Position numbers and translations under genes: made by a program. From positions 186,001-250,000 of the forward strand of contig OY723244.1 of assembly GCA_963210315.1 (NCBI GenBank): a stretch of DNA of 64,000 nt. Direction: 5' to 3'. Source of the DNA: Rhynchopus euleeides (lineage: Eukaryota > Euglenozoa > Diplonemea > Diplonemida > Diplonemidae). Below are positions 41,288-52,139 of this stretch, piece after piece. Numbering within the stretch: position 1 is the stretch's first letter; each line of letters starts with the position of its first letter. The notes under the pieces were generated by a model. The model worked only from the letters and a program-made list of their open reading frames with translations. It made no database searches and was not told where the DNA came from.

Positions 41288-43498
41288 GGTGAGAAGGAAA
41301 CTATGTATGCGTCGTCGATCGCAGGAACACAACCCCCACACGCCTGCTGCGGGTGTGGTGTGTCCTCGCATGATCTGCCTCGCAAAGTTTCCTGCGTTGT
41401 TAGCACAGCTCCAAAAAAAAATAAAAGGAGAACTTTGGCGACCCGCCTTTAGAACACTTGCTGTAAAGTGACACACAGGGTAGGGTGAAGTGGCACTCTG
41501 ATGCCCTGCTGTTGCGCACAGACAGACGTCTGCTTTCCAGACAAGTGTGTTGAGGGTGGGAGCCGCCCTTAGAACACTTGCTGTGAAGTGGCATCAAGTG
41601 GAGGCACCCCACACACTGTGTCAAAGCTGTGCCTATCTCGTCTCCTTTTACTTCGTGCTTCGTGTCTTCTCCCTCCACACTCCCTCTGCCGCTGATGATC
41701 CACACACGTGAATCTTCTTCTTATAGTGGTGTAGATACCACACCGGAGCACTTGCTCTTGATGTGATCCCTACTGTCACACACACACACAGTACACCCCA
41801 CCTACGAACGCCCTGTCAGCAGGCAAGCCCCCAAAAGCTCCAGACCAGGGGAATAGGGTGCCCTTTCTGAGAGGTTTCCAAACCAGAAAAAGCCGGTTTT
41901 CTGGTTTGGGGAAATTTATAAAAAAAATGAGATTTCTGGGGGGAAAAAAACCAGAATTTTTTCAAGGCGTTTTCTCGTGGGGGATGAGGATATGTCCTCC
42001 TGACACCCACCCTTTTCCCGTTTTTTTGCAGCCAACAGCCAGACGTTCACTACCGTGGCCTCCGGCGGCTGGGGGGCTCCGCCCCCCAGACCCCCCTGTG
42101 GCGTATATCTCGTACTCAAGTCCTTCGAATCCCATCAGGTCGGGGGATCCAACCACTCCAGTCGCCTCAGGACGCAGCCAACTCACACAGAATCTGTTCG
42201 CCCACACGAACAGATGTTCACTACCGTGGCCTCCGGCGGCTGGGGGGCTCACGCCCCCCAGACCCCCGATGTAGCGTGTGCCCGTCTGTCTATCTCACTT
42301 ACCCCGGATACAGTGCTGCATAGGAGGTCAGCACCACATCCATGAAGCGCTTCTTCGAAGCCTGGCTGACATCGGACAGGAGGTCGGACTTCCCCACCTG
42401 GGAGGTACACTCGCCGCGTTGGCGACATGCGTGACATGCGACACGATACCTGAAACGTGAGTGTGCCTGGCTAACACGGGCATTTCAACGGGCTGCCGGC
42501 GACCGTCCCCCAAACCAGTAAACCAGCAGTTTTGGAAAATCGGAGAGGTCACCCTACTACCCTGCTCCAGACGCAAAAAAATAAAATAAAATAAAACAAA
42601 GCAACCCGCCAACCCGTCAACCCTCATCACATCGCATCCCGCCTTCAATCAGGACACGCCGGTGAACCGGCTGGAAAAACTTCTTCCTGGTTGAGATGGA
42701 GAAGGCGCCCTCTTCAGGGCACAGACATCCAATTCCGCCGGCCGATCGACGGGCTGCGCGGGTAACCCCAACAGAGCCGCTGGCGAGAGTCTTTCCTGCC
42801 ACCCAGGTGCGGCTGAGCGAGAACAAAGTGAGCCTGCCCCCTTCCCGCCCCCTCGCTGACTGACGAGCCGTGACTGGCTGTGGCTAGGCAGTGAAGGGTA
42901 GTGGAGGCACTACCCCACCCACCCCACTACAGCTACCCCTTTGGCCACACACTCACGCACACTCACACCCATCCCTCAAAACACGTTGGCACTGTCGGAT
43001 GTAGCGGATCGGCAGTGCAAAGTGGAGGCTAACTCTCCCGCTGAGGGTCAATTGCTTTGCTATGCTCATCCACATCCCATCCATTATCAACACCCCCAAG
43101 CAATGTTTCCTATACTCTAGGGTTTCGGAAGTGGAGACCTGCACACACTGTTCCCCACACACACACACACACACACACACCCGTGTTGGCAACCGGGATA
43201 TACACACCCGCTGTGGTTTTACATGCGATGCCGCATCACACATGCCCTGCCCTGTCCCATCAACCCACCTCTTTGCGTTGCCTTTCACACACCCACACAG
43301 CTAGCTTCAAAGCCAGCACTCAAAAAAGGAAAGCCCCGTGCCACGGCGTGGCACAGCGTTCGTACAAACAAAAAAAGAACGCGGGAAAAAAAAACCCCCC
43401 CCCCACCCCATTGGGCCAAGTCTTTATCTTTTTCTTTTGCCTTCAGGCGGCCCCACCCCTGCCCCACCTATAGCATACCCTCAATAAAACATCACACA
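41288..43498. other. Gene-free stretch with element relics
   Basis: 41303-41410 (minus) is related to split repeat A of the YR retroelement (AACAACGCAGGAAAC and GCGATCGACGA). Two similar 60-100 bp blocks lie at about 41440-41500 and 41560-41600 (TTAGAACACTTGCTGT). 42041-42100 and 42210-42268 are GC-hairpin repeats in inverted orientation. 42790-42900 is a degraded family B MITE. A (CA)n tract is at 43157-43182. No gene is recognised. Confidence 0.5.
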
Positions 43499-43607
43499 GG
43501 GGGTCTTCGCTGGCCGTTATCCTTCGTCAAATCTCCGTCAGTTTTCAGCGAATTCAACAGGAAATGCACCAAAATGCACTGACGATCACCCCGTAGCGAA
43601 GACCCCC
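43499..43607 (-). mobile_element. MITE family A copy
   Basis: Both ends are present. ACA is duplicated at 43496-43498 and 43608-43610. Confidence 0.85.
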
Positions 43608-43676
43608 ACACGCACACAATATTTATCCCTCTCACCCTCTCACCCCCTCCCCCCCCCCCCGCTCCAAGGGTTCCAA

Positions 43677-46396
43677 TCACATCTGATACCGCATGCGTTG
43701 CGCATTCTGGTGGAGAAGCGTGACACGGTCGGCCCCGTGGCTCTCGTTGATGGGGATGTATTTTGCCTGCTCCTCGGGGTACATGCGGAGCCGCTGCATC
43801 AGGAACTCCTCCAGCGACTGCCACCCGCCGCCAACCCGGATCATGGCGGTGTCACGGCAGACCCGGACGTAGAAGACAATCCGCTTTGGATACTCTATCA
43901 CATACATCCCGCCCTGCAGCTTATACATCTGGGTCGCAACCGCCTGCTTTGGAAGCGAGTTCATCACACGCCCAACCTCCATGTCAACGGCATCCCGCTT
44001 ATCCGCAACGTACTGCTTGTTTTTATACTGGAACACCGGGTTATCCTCCGCCTCGGAGGAGCGCTGCCTGCGGGCCTCCATATCCTTGAGGCGCTGCCGC
44101 TCCCTCTCGCGGCGCAGCTTGTCTTCCTCCTTCCTGCGCCGCTCGGCAGCCCGCTCCTCGCGCCTGCGGCGCTCCTCCTCCTCCTCCATCCTCTTCCGCT
44201 CCGCAGCCAACCGACGCTCCTCCTCGTGCCGCTTCTGCGCGGCTGCCCTCCGCATAGCCTCCAGCTTCTCCGCCCTGAGACGTTCGTACTCCTGCTCCTT
44301 CCTCCTCCTCTCCGCCTCCTCCCGCTCCTGGCGGCGTTTCTCCTGCGCCTCGCGGAGCTCCTGTTCCTTCCGCGCCTGCTCCTCCAGATCTGCCTTGCGC
44401 TTCCGCTCCAAAAGCATGCGCTCCAGGTCTTCGTTGGTCACCTCGTTTTTGGCATCGTCTTCCTCGATCTCGAGCTCGAGCTTCACAATCTGAGGTGCCT
44501 GTGAGCTGAACTTAGTATGCGCGACCTTAGCAAGGCTCAGGAAGAGGGTCATGATCTGTGGTGGTGGAGGGTGGGGTGGGGTGGGTGGGTGGGGGGAAAT
44601 CGTACTCCTTTCGCTATAACAAGAGAAACACCCTGCCCAGCAACTGCAAAAAAGGCAGATCCGGGCTACTTTTCGTTGAGCGCACACGAATGTCCGTACG
44701 ATGTGCGCACAGTCGTAGCAACAAGGCAAGGTAGATTGTGTTTGTCACCCAAAGCGCTGCCAACTATCTTTTTCACTGTGGGGGTCTTCGCTACGGGGTG
44801 GTCGTCAGTGCATTTTGGTGCATTTCCTGTTGAATTGGCTGAAAACTGAAGAAGTTTGTCGAAGTTTGTCGACCAGCAAAGACCCCCTGTGACAAGCTTC
44901 TTGTTGTCTGTGAAAAATTGCCGTGGTGGCGTGGCGATTGCGGGGCGTCCGCCCCCACTCCCCGATGCATACCGCGCGCTGCTCCTGCTCCTGCGCGCCA
45001 TCGACAAGGTCCTGTGGGTCGAAGAGTTCGTCCTTTTCGATGCCGAAGTTGTCCACACAGCATTGCAGGAATGCTTCGACGTTGGCAAGCTTCTGGAAGT
45101 GGTTCGGCGGTTTGGCGTTGAACCTGCGTGCAAGGGGGGTATGGGGTGTGGTGTGGGGTGGGGTGTGTGGCGGTAGGAAGATAGCAGAAGGTAGAGGCAA
45201 ATCCACGAAACACTGCCCCAGCAGCAACCCGCTGTCACCCGCTGTGAAATATGCCACTTTAGACACCCCATGAGATCAATTGCTTAGTTACGATCACCCA
45301 CATCCCATACATTCTTGCTTCGATGTGATTGGGGGGCCTTCGCTCAGAAGTGCAGAAAAGTGAGCCGCCTCACAAAAATAGGGAGACAAAACTGACACAG
45401 TTTGTCTGACACACACACACACAGAGAGCGCAGGCAGGGGGATGCATGCCCCCTCTCCCCCCCCCCCCCCCGATGGTATTAATCTGTTCTGCCCACACGA
45501 GTCTTTGCATACCGGATCTTCGACTTGGGGTCCAGCACATCGATCAGCCGGCACAGGATCACGCCATCCCGGAGGTTTTCAAACACATTATCCGCCGTCA
45601 GGGCGGGGCGCAGCCGCAGTGTGTTGGTGATCCACTCCGCGAACTCGGCACGCAGCACCGCCTCTCCCTTGTCCCGCCCCTCCGCGTCCCGCAGCTGCCC
45701 CCGGAGGTCCGACCGGCTCCCCTTAGACCTGCGCGTGTCCCGCAGCGCCCTGTTCGCAAAGCGGTCCGAATCGACCCCGATCTTCTCAAACACATCCCGC
45801 ATCGGCAGGTTGTACTTCTTGCAGAGGCTCTCGAAGATCTGCTCCTCCGTCGAGTCGGAAGCAAGATCCATGATGCGGTCCACATCCGACAGCTTCACGG
45901 GGTTGTACCTTTTGTAGAACTCCTCCAGCTTCTTCCGGCGCCCCTGCATATGCCTCCCGGTGGGAGACATGGGTCCGTCATCATCGTCAACATCTGCAGA
46001 ACTCTCGCAGGCCTGCAGCGGGGTGCCCGCCGCACGCGGCGATGTCGAGGGGGATACGGACCCTGCAGACAGCTTCGACGACGACGCATGGGGGGACGGC
46101 ACATCCATGTGGAAATTGGGGCGCGGCGCCTCTGTCTTCCCCGCGTTGTTGACCCCCATCCGTGACACGCCCGCCCCGCCGACGGTGCCCTTCCCGATGA
46201 CCGGCTCCTTCCATTCGAGGGGGTCGTAGGGGATGCCATACTTCCTACAAAGCGACGTGAAGAGCTGGTATTCATCCATCTGCGTCTCCGTGACGAGCTT
46301 CAGAACCGCATCCAGGTCGACATCCTTTCCGGGGCTGTGCTGGTCGTAGAATCGGGCGAGCTTCCCGCGGAGCTCATCGGGATCGGCGTCGCACAT
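43677..46396 (-). CDS. Gas2-like cytoskeletal linker: CH domain, coiled coil, GAR domain (three exons)
   Basis: Predicted exons 46396-45513, 45123-44973 and 44555-43677, total 1914 nt (637 residues plus stop). Intron 1 (389 nt) runs GTATGC to CACGCAG; intron 2 (417 nt) runs GTATGC to CACAG. Both joins restore a continuous calponin-homology domain (about 249-358: EFAEWITNTL, LVDG, TLFLSLAKVAH). The N-terminus holds two copies of a motif of about 50 residues ending in LFTSLCRKYGIP and IFESLCKKYNLP. Residues of about 375-550 are a Glu/Arg-rich coiled coil. The C-terminal part (about 556-625, with GGMYVIEYPKRIVFYVRV and MIRVGGGWQSLEEFL) matches the microtubule-binding GAR/GAS2 domain. CH plus GAR is the architecture of animal Gas2-family actin-microtubule linkers. 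A MITE sits in intron 2. Confidence 0.82.
44780..44887 (+). mobile_element. MITE family A copy inside intron 2 of the Gas2-like gene
   Basis: TGT is duplicated at 44777-44779 and 44888-44890. The empty site CACTGTGACAAGCTTC is seen at 49176-49195, in another copy of the host repeat. Confidence 0.92.
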
Positions 46397-46656
46397 CTTT
46401 TGGGGCCCAGTTGTTGCTCGGTCGGCAGGATAGGTGCAGGGTGGGGAAGGGAGGGTGTGTGTGTAGTATGAGGTAGCCACGTGGAGGGTTGTCCGCCCTC
46501 ACGTGGATCTGTGCCGTTTGTGGCGTGTGGTGTGTTGTGTTGCAGGAGGGAGGGAGGGAGAGGGGGGGGGGTGGGTAGTGAAATAGAAGCAAGAAGGGAT
46601 CACAAGAATGATCACCCTTCGCTCGTTACGCAGTTTTGTCTTGGTATCAAGGTTTA

Positions 46657-48818
46657 CTGGGGGGGGGGGGGGTCAAATAATTGTAACCCCTACGATTATT
46701 TAGCGACGCGGTCTGTATAAATCGGGTGTCCCAAAATTTACAAATTTTCAACGGTGGTGAATAATCGTACAGTCTGGCTAATAATGATTGTTACAAGGCA
46801 AAATAAATAAAGATAATTAATTCGCCGGGACCTCGGAATCATAACATTTTCCCATAACATTTAAATTCGGTGTTTTAATTAATTGGAGTTAGATCGGGCG
46901 CGTGGGGGGTGGGGCCCACCCAAGGGGGGTCAGCCCGACCCTCGCACCCGTTCTCCCCTGCCGATCGAGCTCATCGAGCTTCTCCTGGCCCTCTGCAGCC
47001 ATCTGGCACCTGAAGAAAGTGTGCCGAGTGCTCTGACTGTCCTCCAGATCACCTCATCATCTTGAGCAGTGTCATCGGTCGCTCGGTACCAGAAGCGGGG
47101 GGTTCCGCTAGAGCCCGCTGATGCCACCAATCTGCACCCAAGCCCCACAGAGAGCTAGTGGGTGTGTGTGGGTCGCAGGATCGAGCAAATGTCACGGAAA
47201 TTTTCGCTACCGAGCCACCAAAAAAACGCCAAGCCCATAACATTTTTGAAAATGTTAAAAATAAAAATGTTAAAAATAATTAAATTCCCGATTTCTGAGA
47301 AGTCCCGGTTCATAACATTTTGGCCCCCATAACATTCATTATTAGCCAGACTGTAGGGGTTACGATTATTCACTTTTGGCAAAAATTTACCCGTTTTGCT
47401 GTTCAGAATGTCAATTGGTGGGGTGGGGGTGGGTGTGGGTCGCATTCTCGGCCTGTCTCACCGGCATTCCGTGAACACACAGCAACAGCACCGGTGGAAA
47501 CTGGCCATAGCACCCCGGTGGGCCACCAGGAGGGGAGGGTCCCGGTGTGAGGCGCTTGAGTCATCCAGCTGGGCACACGGTGGGGTCCGACACCCGATGT
47601 CGGACCCTGTGGGTTACCCGTTTTTTAGGTATCCTCCACACCCAGTGCGCGCTCGACCGTCGAATGGTTTTTCTGGTCCCGTGCACTTCCCTGCCTGCCA
47701 CACCACCCCCTCGACCCCATCCCCAGCACCAGAGCGTCGTTGGCTGGCGTGCGGGGCACGCGTCGAATACCGATGACGGGGCCTGTGTTCCTGGGGCGCT
47801 GACGAGGTCCGAAGGGATTGACGCCTTGGCTCAGTCCTTACATTTGGATGAGGGCGTGGTTTTTGACGTAGCGGGAGCCCTCAAGAATACAGCACAGCTG
47901 CACCTGCTCTTGCGCCGTCTCCAGTTCGCATAGTCCCTTCGTATGACGGTGACTGTGATCCCTGGCTGTCCCGATCTATTTCAATGGCTATCAGTTTCCA
48001 GCCTAGTTCCCATGCTTGGGTGCTTGGCTCGGGTGCACCCTTCGAGGTGATACAGAGAATGCAAAGAGAGTCCACAGGGGGGTCTGTGTGCTCCGACATG
48101 TGGGGTGACTCAATCACTGGTCTATGACGACCGATTCTCCACTTTGTACAGCCTGAGTGGGATCCCTGCTGTTCCTGTTGCTTGATCCTCTGGGGAAAAG
48201 TCAGAAATTTGGCCAAAAGTGAATAATCGTAACCCCTACGATTATTCAAAACAAATTTACGTATAAATGGCCCAGAAAATGTTGTACAATTACTGGGGGG
48301 GGGCAAATACAAGAGTATATGCAAATACAAGGGTATATGCTAATACAAGAGTACTCCAGAAATCGCGATTTTAAAAAGTTCACCGAGCAAATACAAGAGT
48401 ATACTCTTGTATTTGCATACTAGACTTTTGAAGAACTTTTGTGGGGTTTTCATCATATTTTGTACTTCCAATGACCTCCCCCAGGCCAGTGGGCCTCCTG
48501 TCTGGAGTCGTCACGGTCGGGTGGGAGTCGCCTCGGGGTGGGAAAGGCCAAGAGGACGCTCGTATTGTCTCTTCGGCGCCGCTGCCTCCATGAGGGCCCA
48601 CCCGGAGGCCACATTTCTAGTATGCAAATACAAGAGTATATACTCTTGTATTTGCATACTAGACAACTTTTCAGCTAAAAAACAATTTTTTGAAAACCCT
48701 GAATTACGTAAGCTGGCACGGTGAATAGAAGAGTATACCCTTGTATTTGCCCCCCCCCAGTAATCGCCCCCTTACGATTATTCGACTACTTACGATTAAT
48801 TGCCCCCCCCCCCCCCAG
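46657..48818. mobile_element. 2.2-kb inverted-repeat element with G-run ends and TA flanks
   Basis: The ends begin CTGGGGGGGGGG, then a (T)CAAATAATTG-like segment on the left and its counterpart on the right. TA lies at 46655-46656 and 48819-48820. The empty site CAAGGTTTAAGAATGTG is present at 6220 and 21300. Internal inverted copies (46755-46786 with 47337-47372; ATAACATTTT motifs) show nested foldbacks. 47515-47570 resembles 10645-10690. No transposase was found. Confidence 0.8.
48293..48760. mobile_element. 468-bp element nested in the 2.2-kb element
   Basis: Ends CTGGGGGGGGGCAAATACAA and the inverted counterpart. TA at 48291-48292 and 48761-48762. The interior has several palindromic copies of CAAATACAAGAGTATA. 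Confidence 0.85.
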
Positions 48819-50424
48819 TAAGAATGTGTAAATTCCTGCAGAAGAAGAACTTGCAAGTTTTGCTTGTTACAACATTGGGGGAGGGGGTTCTGTTTGTTTG
48901 TCTGTTTTTGTTGCCTTTATGTCACTACACTACAACACCGAATACCAAGGGTGGGGGCGTTCTGTCTCTAGTTCTGTTTCATTCGTGTGTTCATTCTGAA
49001 TACAAGATGATGGAGACAAAAGGGAAAAAGACACGGCGTTGTTTGTGCGCCAAACCCGGGTGAACAAACCTCACGTGTTTTGCCTGATGAAGGTTGGTGT
49101 GAATGTGCGCACAGTCGTAGCAACAAGGCAAGGTAGATTGTGTTTGTCACCCAAAGCGCTGCCAACTATCTTTTTCACTGTGACAAGCTTCTTGTTGTCT
49201 GTGATAATAGATATGCCCCTCACCACTCAGCGTATCTGCAGAGCCATGTGCACGTAAGTACACTCTGGGTACACATAGCCGCTCTGCCTTGGGAACAGAG
49301 AATGGGGTTTAACACGCTGAACTCCTTTGTGTAAAAAACATTCGATAAATTTTGGCGGTCACATTCTCAGGTTCTGGGGGGGGGAATCCGTCTCCCGCTC
49401 CCCATCTACCCCTTCACCACCCGTCTGAGACAAAAAAATATCAGGGGAGGCAGGCACCGAGGGCGATACCTGTGCCGGAGGGGCACCCAACATCAAGGGA
49501 AGTTCCACAACAGGTTCCGTGGCTGACGCCTGTGTCTGAGAGCCACCCAATGCCAAGACAGGTTCTGCACGCTGTCTCTTTACTTGCGACCCCTTGGACT
49601 TTGGCGTCACCCGATCCCCCGGAGGGACGACTACAAGAGCTGAGGAAGCCGCTGAGGAAGAGCTGAGGCAGCCACTGTATCAAGTTGCGGTTGGCTGTCA
49701 AACAGGTCTTTCGACTCCTCACTCGTTTCGTCACTGCCACTCACTTCGTCTCGGTCCCTTTTCTTCTGGGCCGTATAAACCCTACTTGCCCTTGCTCGGG
49801 ATTCGGCTGTAACAAAAGAGGTTGGTCCGTATCTTGCACCCGCGTTGGGACGTCCTGCGACTGTATTTGCAGCTGCTTGTCTGTCTTGAAGGACAAGAAG
49901 AAGGAAAATCCAATGTCTGGGATCACCGAGGGTTTCCAGGAGCTGTTGAGCAAGGGGAGGAAATATCGTCTGTCTGGAGACTTGCAACAGGGTGCGAAAA
50001 GGCGAGCGAGGCTCTTTCGGATTTTGTGGAAACCTTCGGGGAGAAGGAGGAAACAGCGGAATTCCGTAAGGTCTTGCGAACAGCGTTGCGAAACGAGTTT
50101 GCAGCGCTGCCACCTGTTGAGGGGGCCAACAGATTAGATATGACCGATGACAGGATGATGTTGTGGTGTGTAGTGTAGACAAGTCGTCCCATGACTTTGA
50201 GGCCATCTGTAAACACTTATACAGACATTGGCTACGGGAACAGCTAAGCGCAACAACGGGTACTTTCGAAGCGGCAAAGGAAACGGAGACGCAAATTCTC
50301 AACCGCTTACAGAGAGTGTGATGAACACCAGTTGCAAATTGGAGACCGTTTCCCGTATTTGTACGGGTCTCGAAAGATCCACAAGCCGGTGGAAAAAGGC
50401 GCGTTGAGGGGAATTGCTGGTTTA
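48819..50424. mobile_element. Rearranged Penelope-like element copy with inverted 5' part
   Basis: 48951-49032 and 49208-49880 match the 3' untranslated region and C-terminal coding end of the 22-29 kb element in the same (minus) orientation. A repeat of about 170 bp is inserted at 49033-49207. From about 49913 to 50424 the plus strand matches the N-terminal RT region (MSGITEGFQELLSKGRKYRL, then SDFVETFGEKEETAEFR). So the 5' part is inverted relative to the 3' part and about 3.5 kb between them is missing. Stops and frame changes make it a relic. Confidence 0.85.
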
Positions 50425-52139
50425 CTGGGGGGGGCAAATAATCGTGCACTCCACTATTAATTGGCGAACGGGCGGGTATAATTGAGGGGCCCAAAAAAAG
50501 GCAAAAAGTTGACGGGGGGGAATAATCGTGGGGTGCACGATTATTCACTTTTGCAAGTTTTCTGGTCAGTTCTGGGGACAAACATCGCAAAAACCTCGTC
50601 CGTTTGCATATTTGGAATCTGTGCGGATCGTGGTGGGGTCATTTTGGCCATGGGGTGTCTGTCTTCACCCCTTACTGGCAGTGACCGTCTGGGCTCATTT
50701 TCGTGTTGAAACTGGGGGCTCAAGGCCGGACATGTGGACGAATATGAGCCAAAATGATGACGACCAGTCACGGGTGAAGACAGGCACCCCATGGTCGAAA
50801 TGACCCCACCACGATCCGCACGGGCTCCCAACATTCAAAAGAACGGGTTTTGGGGACCTTCTGACACCCAGAGGCGGTCTGAAAGAGGTTTCTCGTGGGA
50901 TAATTCGGCATTTTCCCTAAAAACCCCTTGTTTTTGGGGGCTGAAATCTGCACGAAATATCCAAAATATCACCCAAGAACGTCACCAAAGTGAAGAATTC
51001 CACCCGGAAGTGATTCCGGCAGACCAAACTGGGTGGAGTACCCTGTTTTCGGGTCAAAAATGCAAAAAGTTTCCGGAATTTTCGGGAATTTTCGGGAGTG
51101 ACACAGTAGTGACACAGTAACCCCCCAATTTTCGGCTGTTTTGGAATGGTTCGAGATATGGCCTCCAGAAGGCAGAGAAGGCCTCTAAACACCCCACAAC
51201 CACACAGATACCCCCTGAGGTAGGTTACTGGGTGGTTTTTAGTGGTTTTGGTAGCCTTGTGACGCCCAGAGGCGGTCTGAAAGAGGGTTCTCGTGGGAGA
51301 CCCCCCCATAACCCCACCAATCCCTTGCTTTTAGGGGGTGTGGCCAGGGTGGGCATGACTCACCCAAAATATCAGCCAAAATCGTCACCAAAGTGAAAAA
51401 TTCCGCTCGCAATTGATTCCGGGAGCCCAAATTGGGCGGAGTACCCTGTTTTCGGGTCAAAAGTACGAGATATTTCAGTTATATCCGCAGATGTAAACGG
51501 TCAGTAACAGTCGCGTAACAGTAGCCCCCCTAGCATATACAGGCAAAGTGGGCACACACTATGAAATGAACATGGCCTCAGGTGAAGTGCCCGCAGAAGA
51601 GACCCGTGTGTGGCACCGGTGTGTCTGTAGGACGAAGAGGGGCTGGGAGACAGCGGCAAACAGCATGGTGACGATGGCAGGGCAAAACTCTGGAACGAGA
51701 AAACGAGCTCGCACAAGCACATTCAGATGCAGCCGAGATCCGACAGCCGGGCAGACAGTCTGGCAGAATTCAATTTTGCCAGACTCAAGAATCACCAGGA
51801 AGGGATTCTGAAACTCTTCATGAGGAATGAACTCCAGGAATTTGCAGCAGAACTAGGTGCTGAGGTCCCAACCATACTCAAACGTGGATTTGTGATTTTC
51901 CTGGGTATATATAGGAGAAAAGCGCCCTCACGGAGGGCCTTTTTCCGACAAAAATACCCGAAAAACCCCCAAAAAAGCTGGAAAAATGGGGTGTAAAGGT
52001 GGGAAACAGGTGGGAGAGACCCACAAAAGTCATTTGGTGGTGTTTTGGGGGGTATTTTGGACCCAAAAATTGAAAAAATGGCCAAAATTTGGTTTTGTGA
52101 CAGAAAATCGGGGGCTATGCAGGGGCCTAGGGGGGGGGG
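50425..52139. other. Inverted-repeat element sequence, gene-free
   Basis: A G-run element end (CTGGGGGGGGCAAATAATCG) starts at 50425 after TA, inside the Penelope-like relic; its other end was not found. A large palindrome joins 50618-50670 with 50772-50821. Two diverged direct repeats lie at 50868-51065 and 51260-51467 (CCCAGAGGCGGTCTGAAAGA). A frame at 51727-51996 (+) has no recognisable domain. Confidence 0.5.

Noticed and set aside
43698..44504. Leu-rich plus-strand frame opposite the coiled coil
   Set aside because: Antisense of Glu/Arg-rich heptads always reads as Leu/Ser-rich sequence. It is not a membrane protein.
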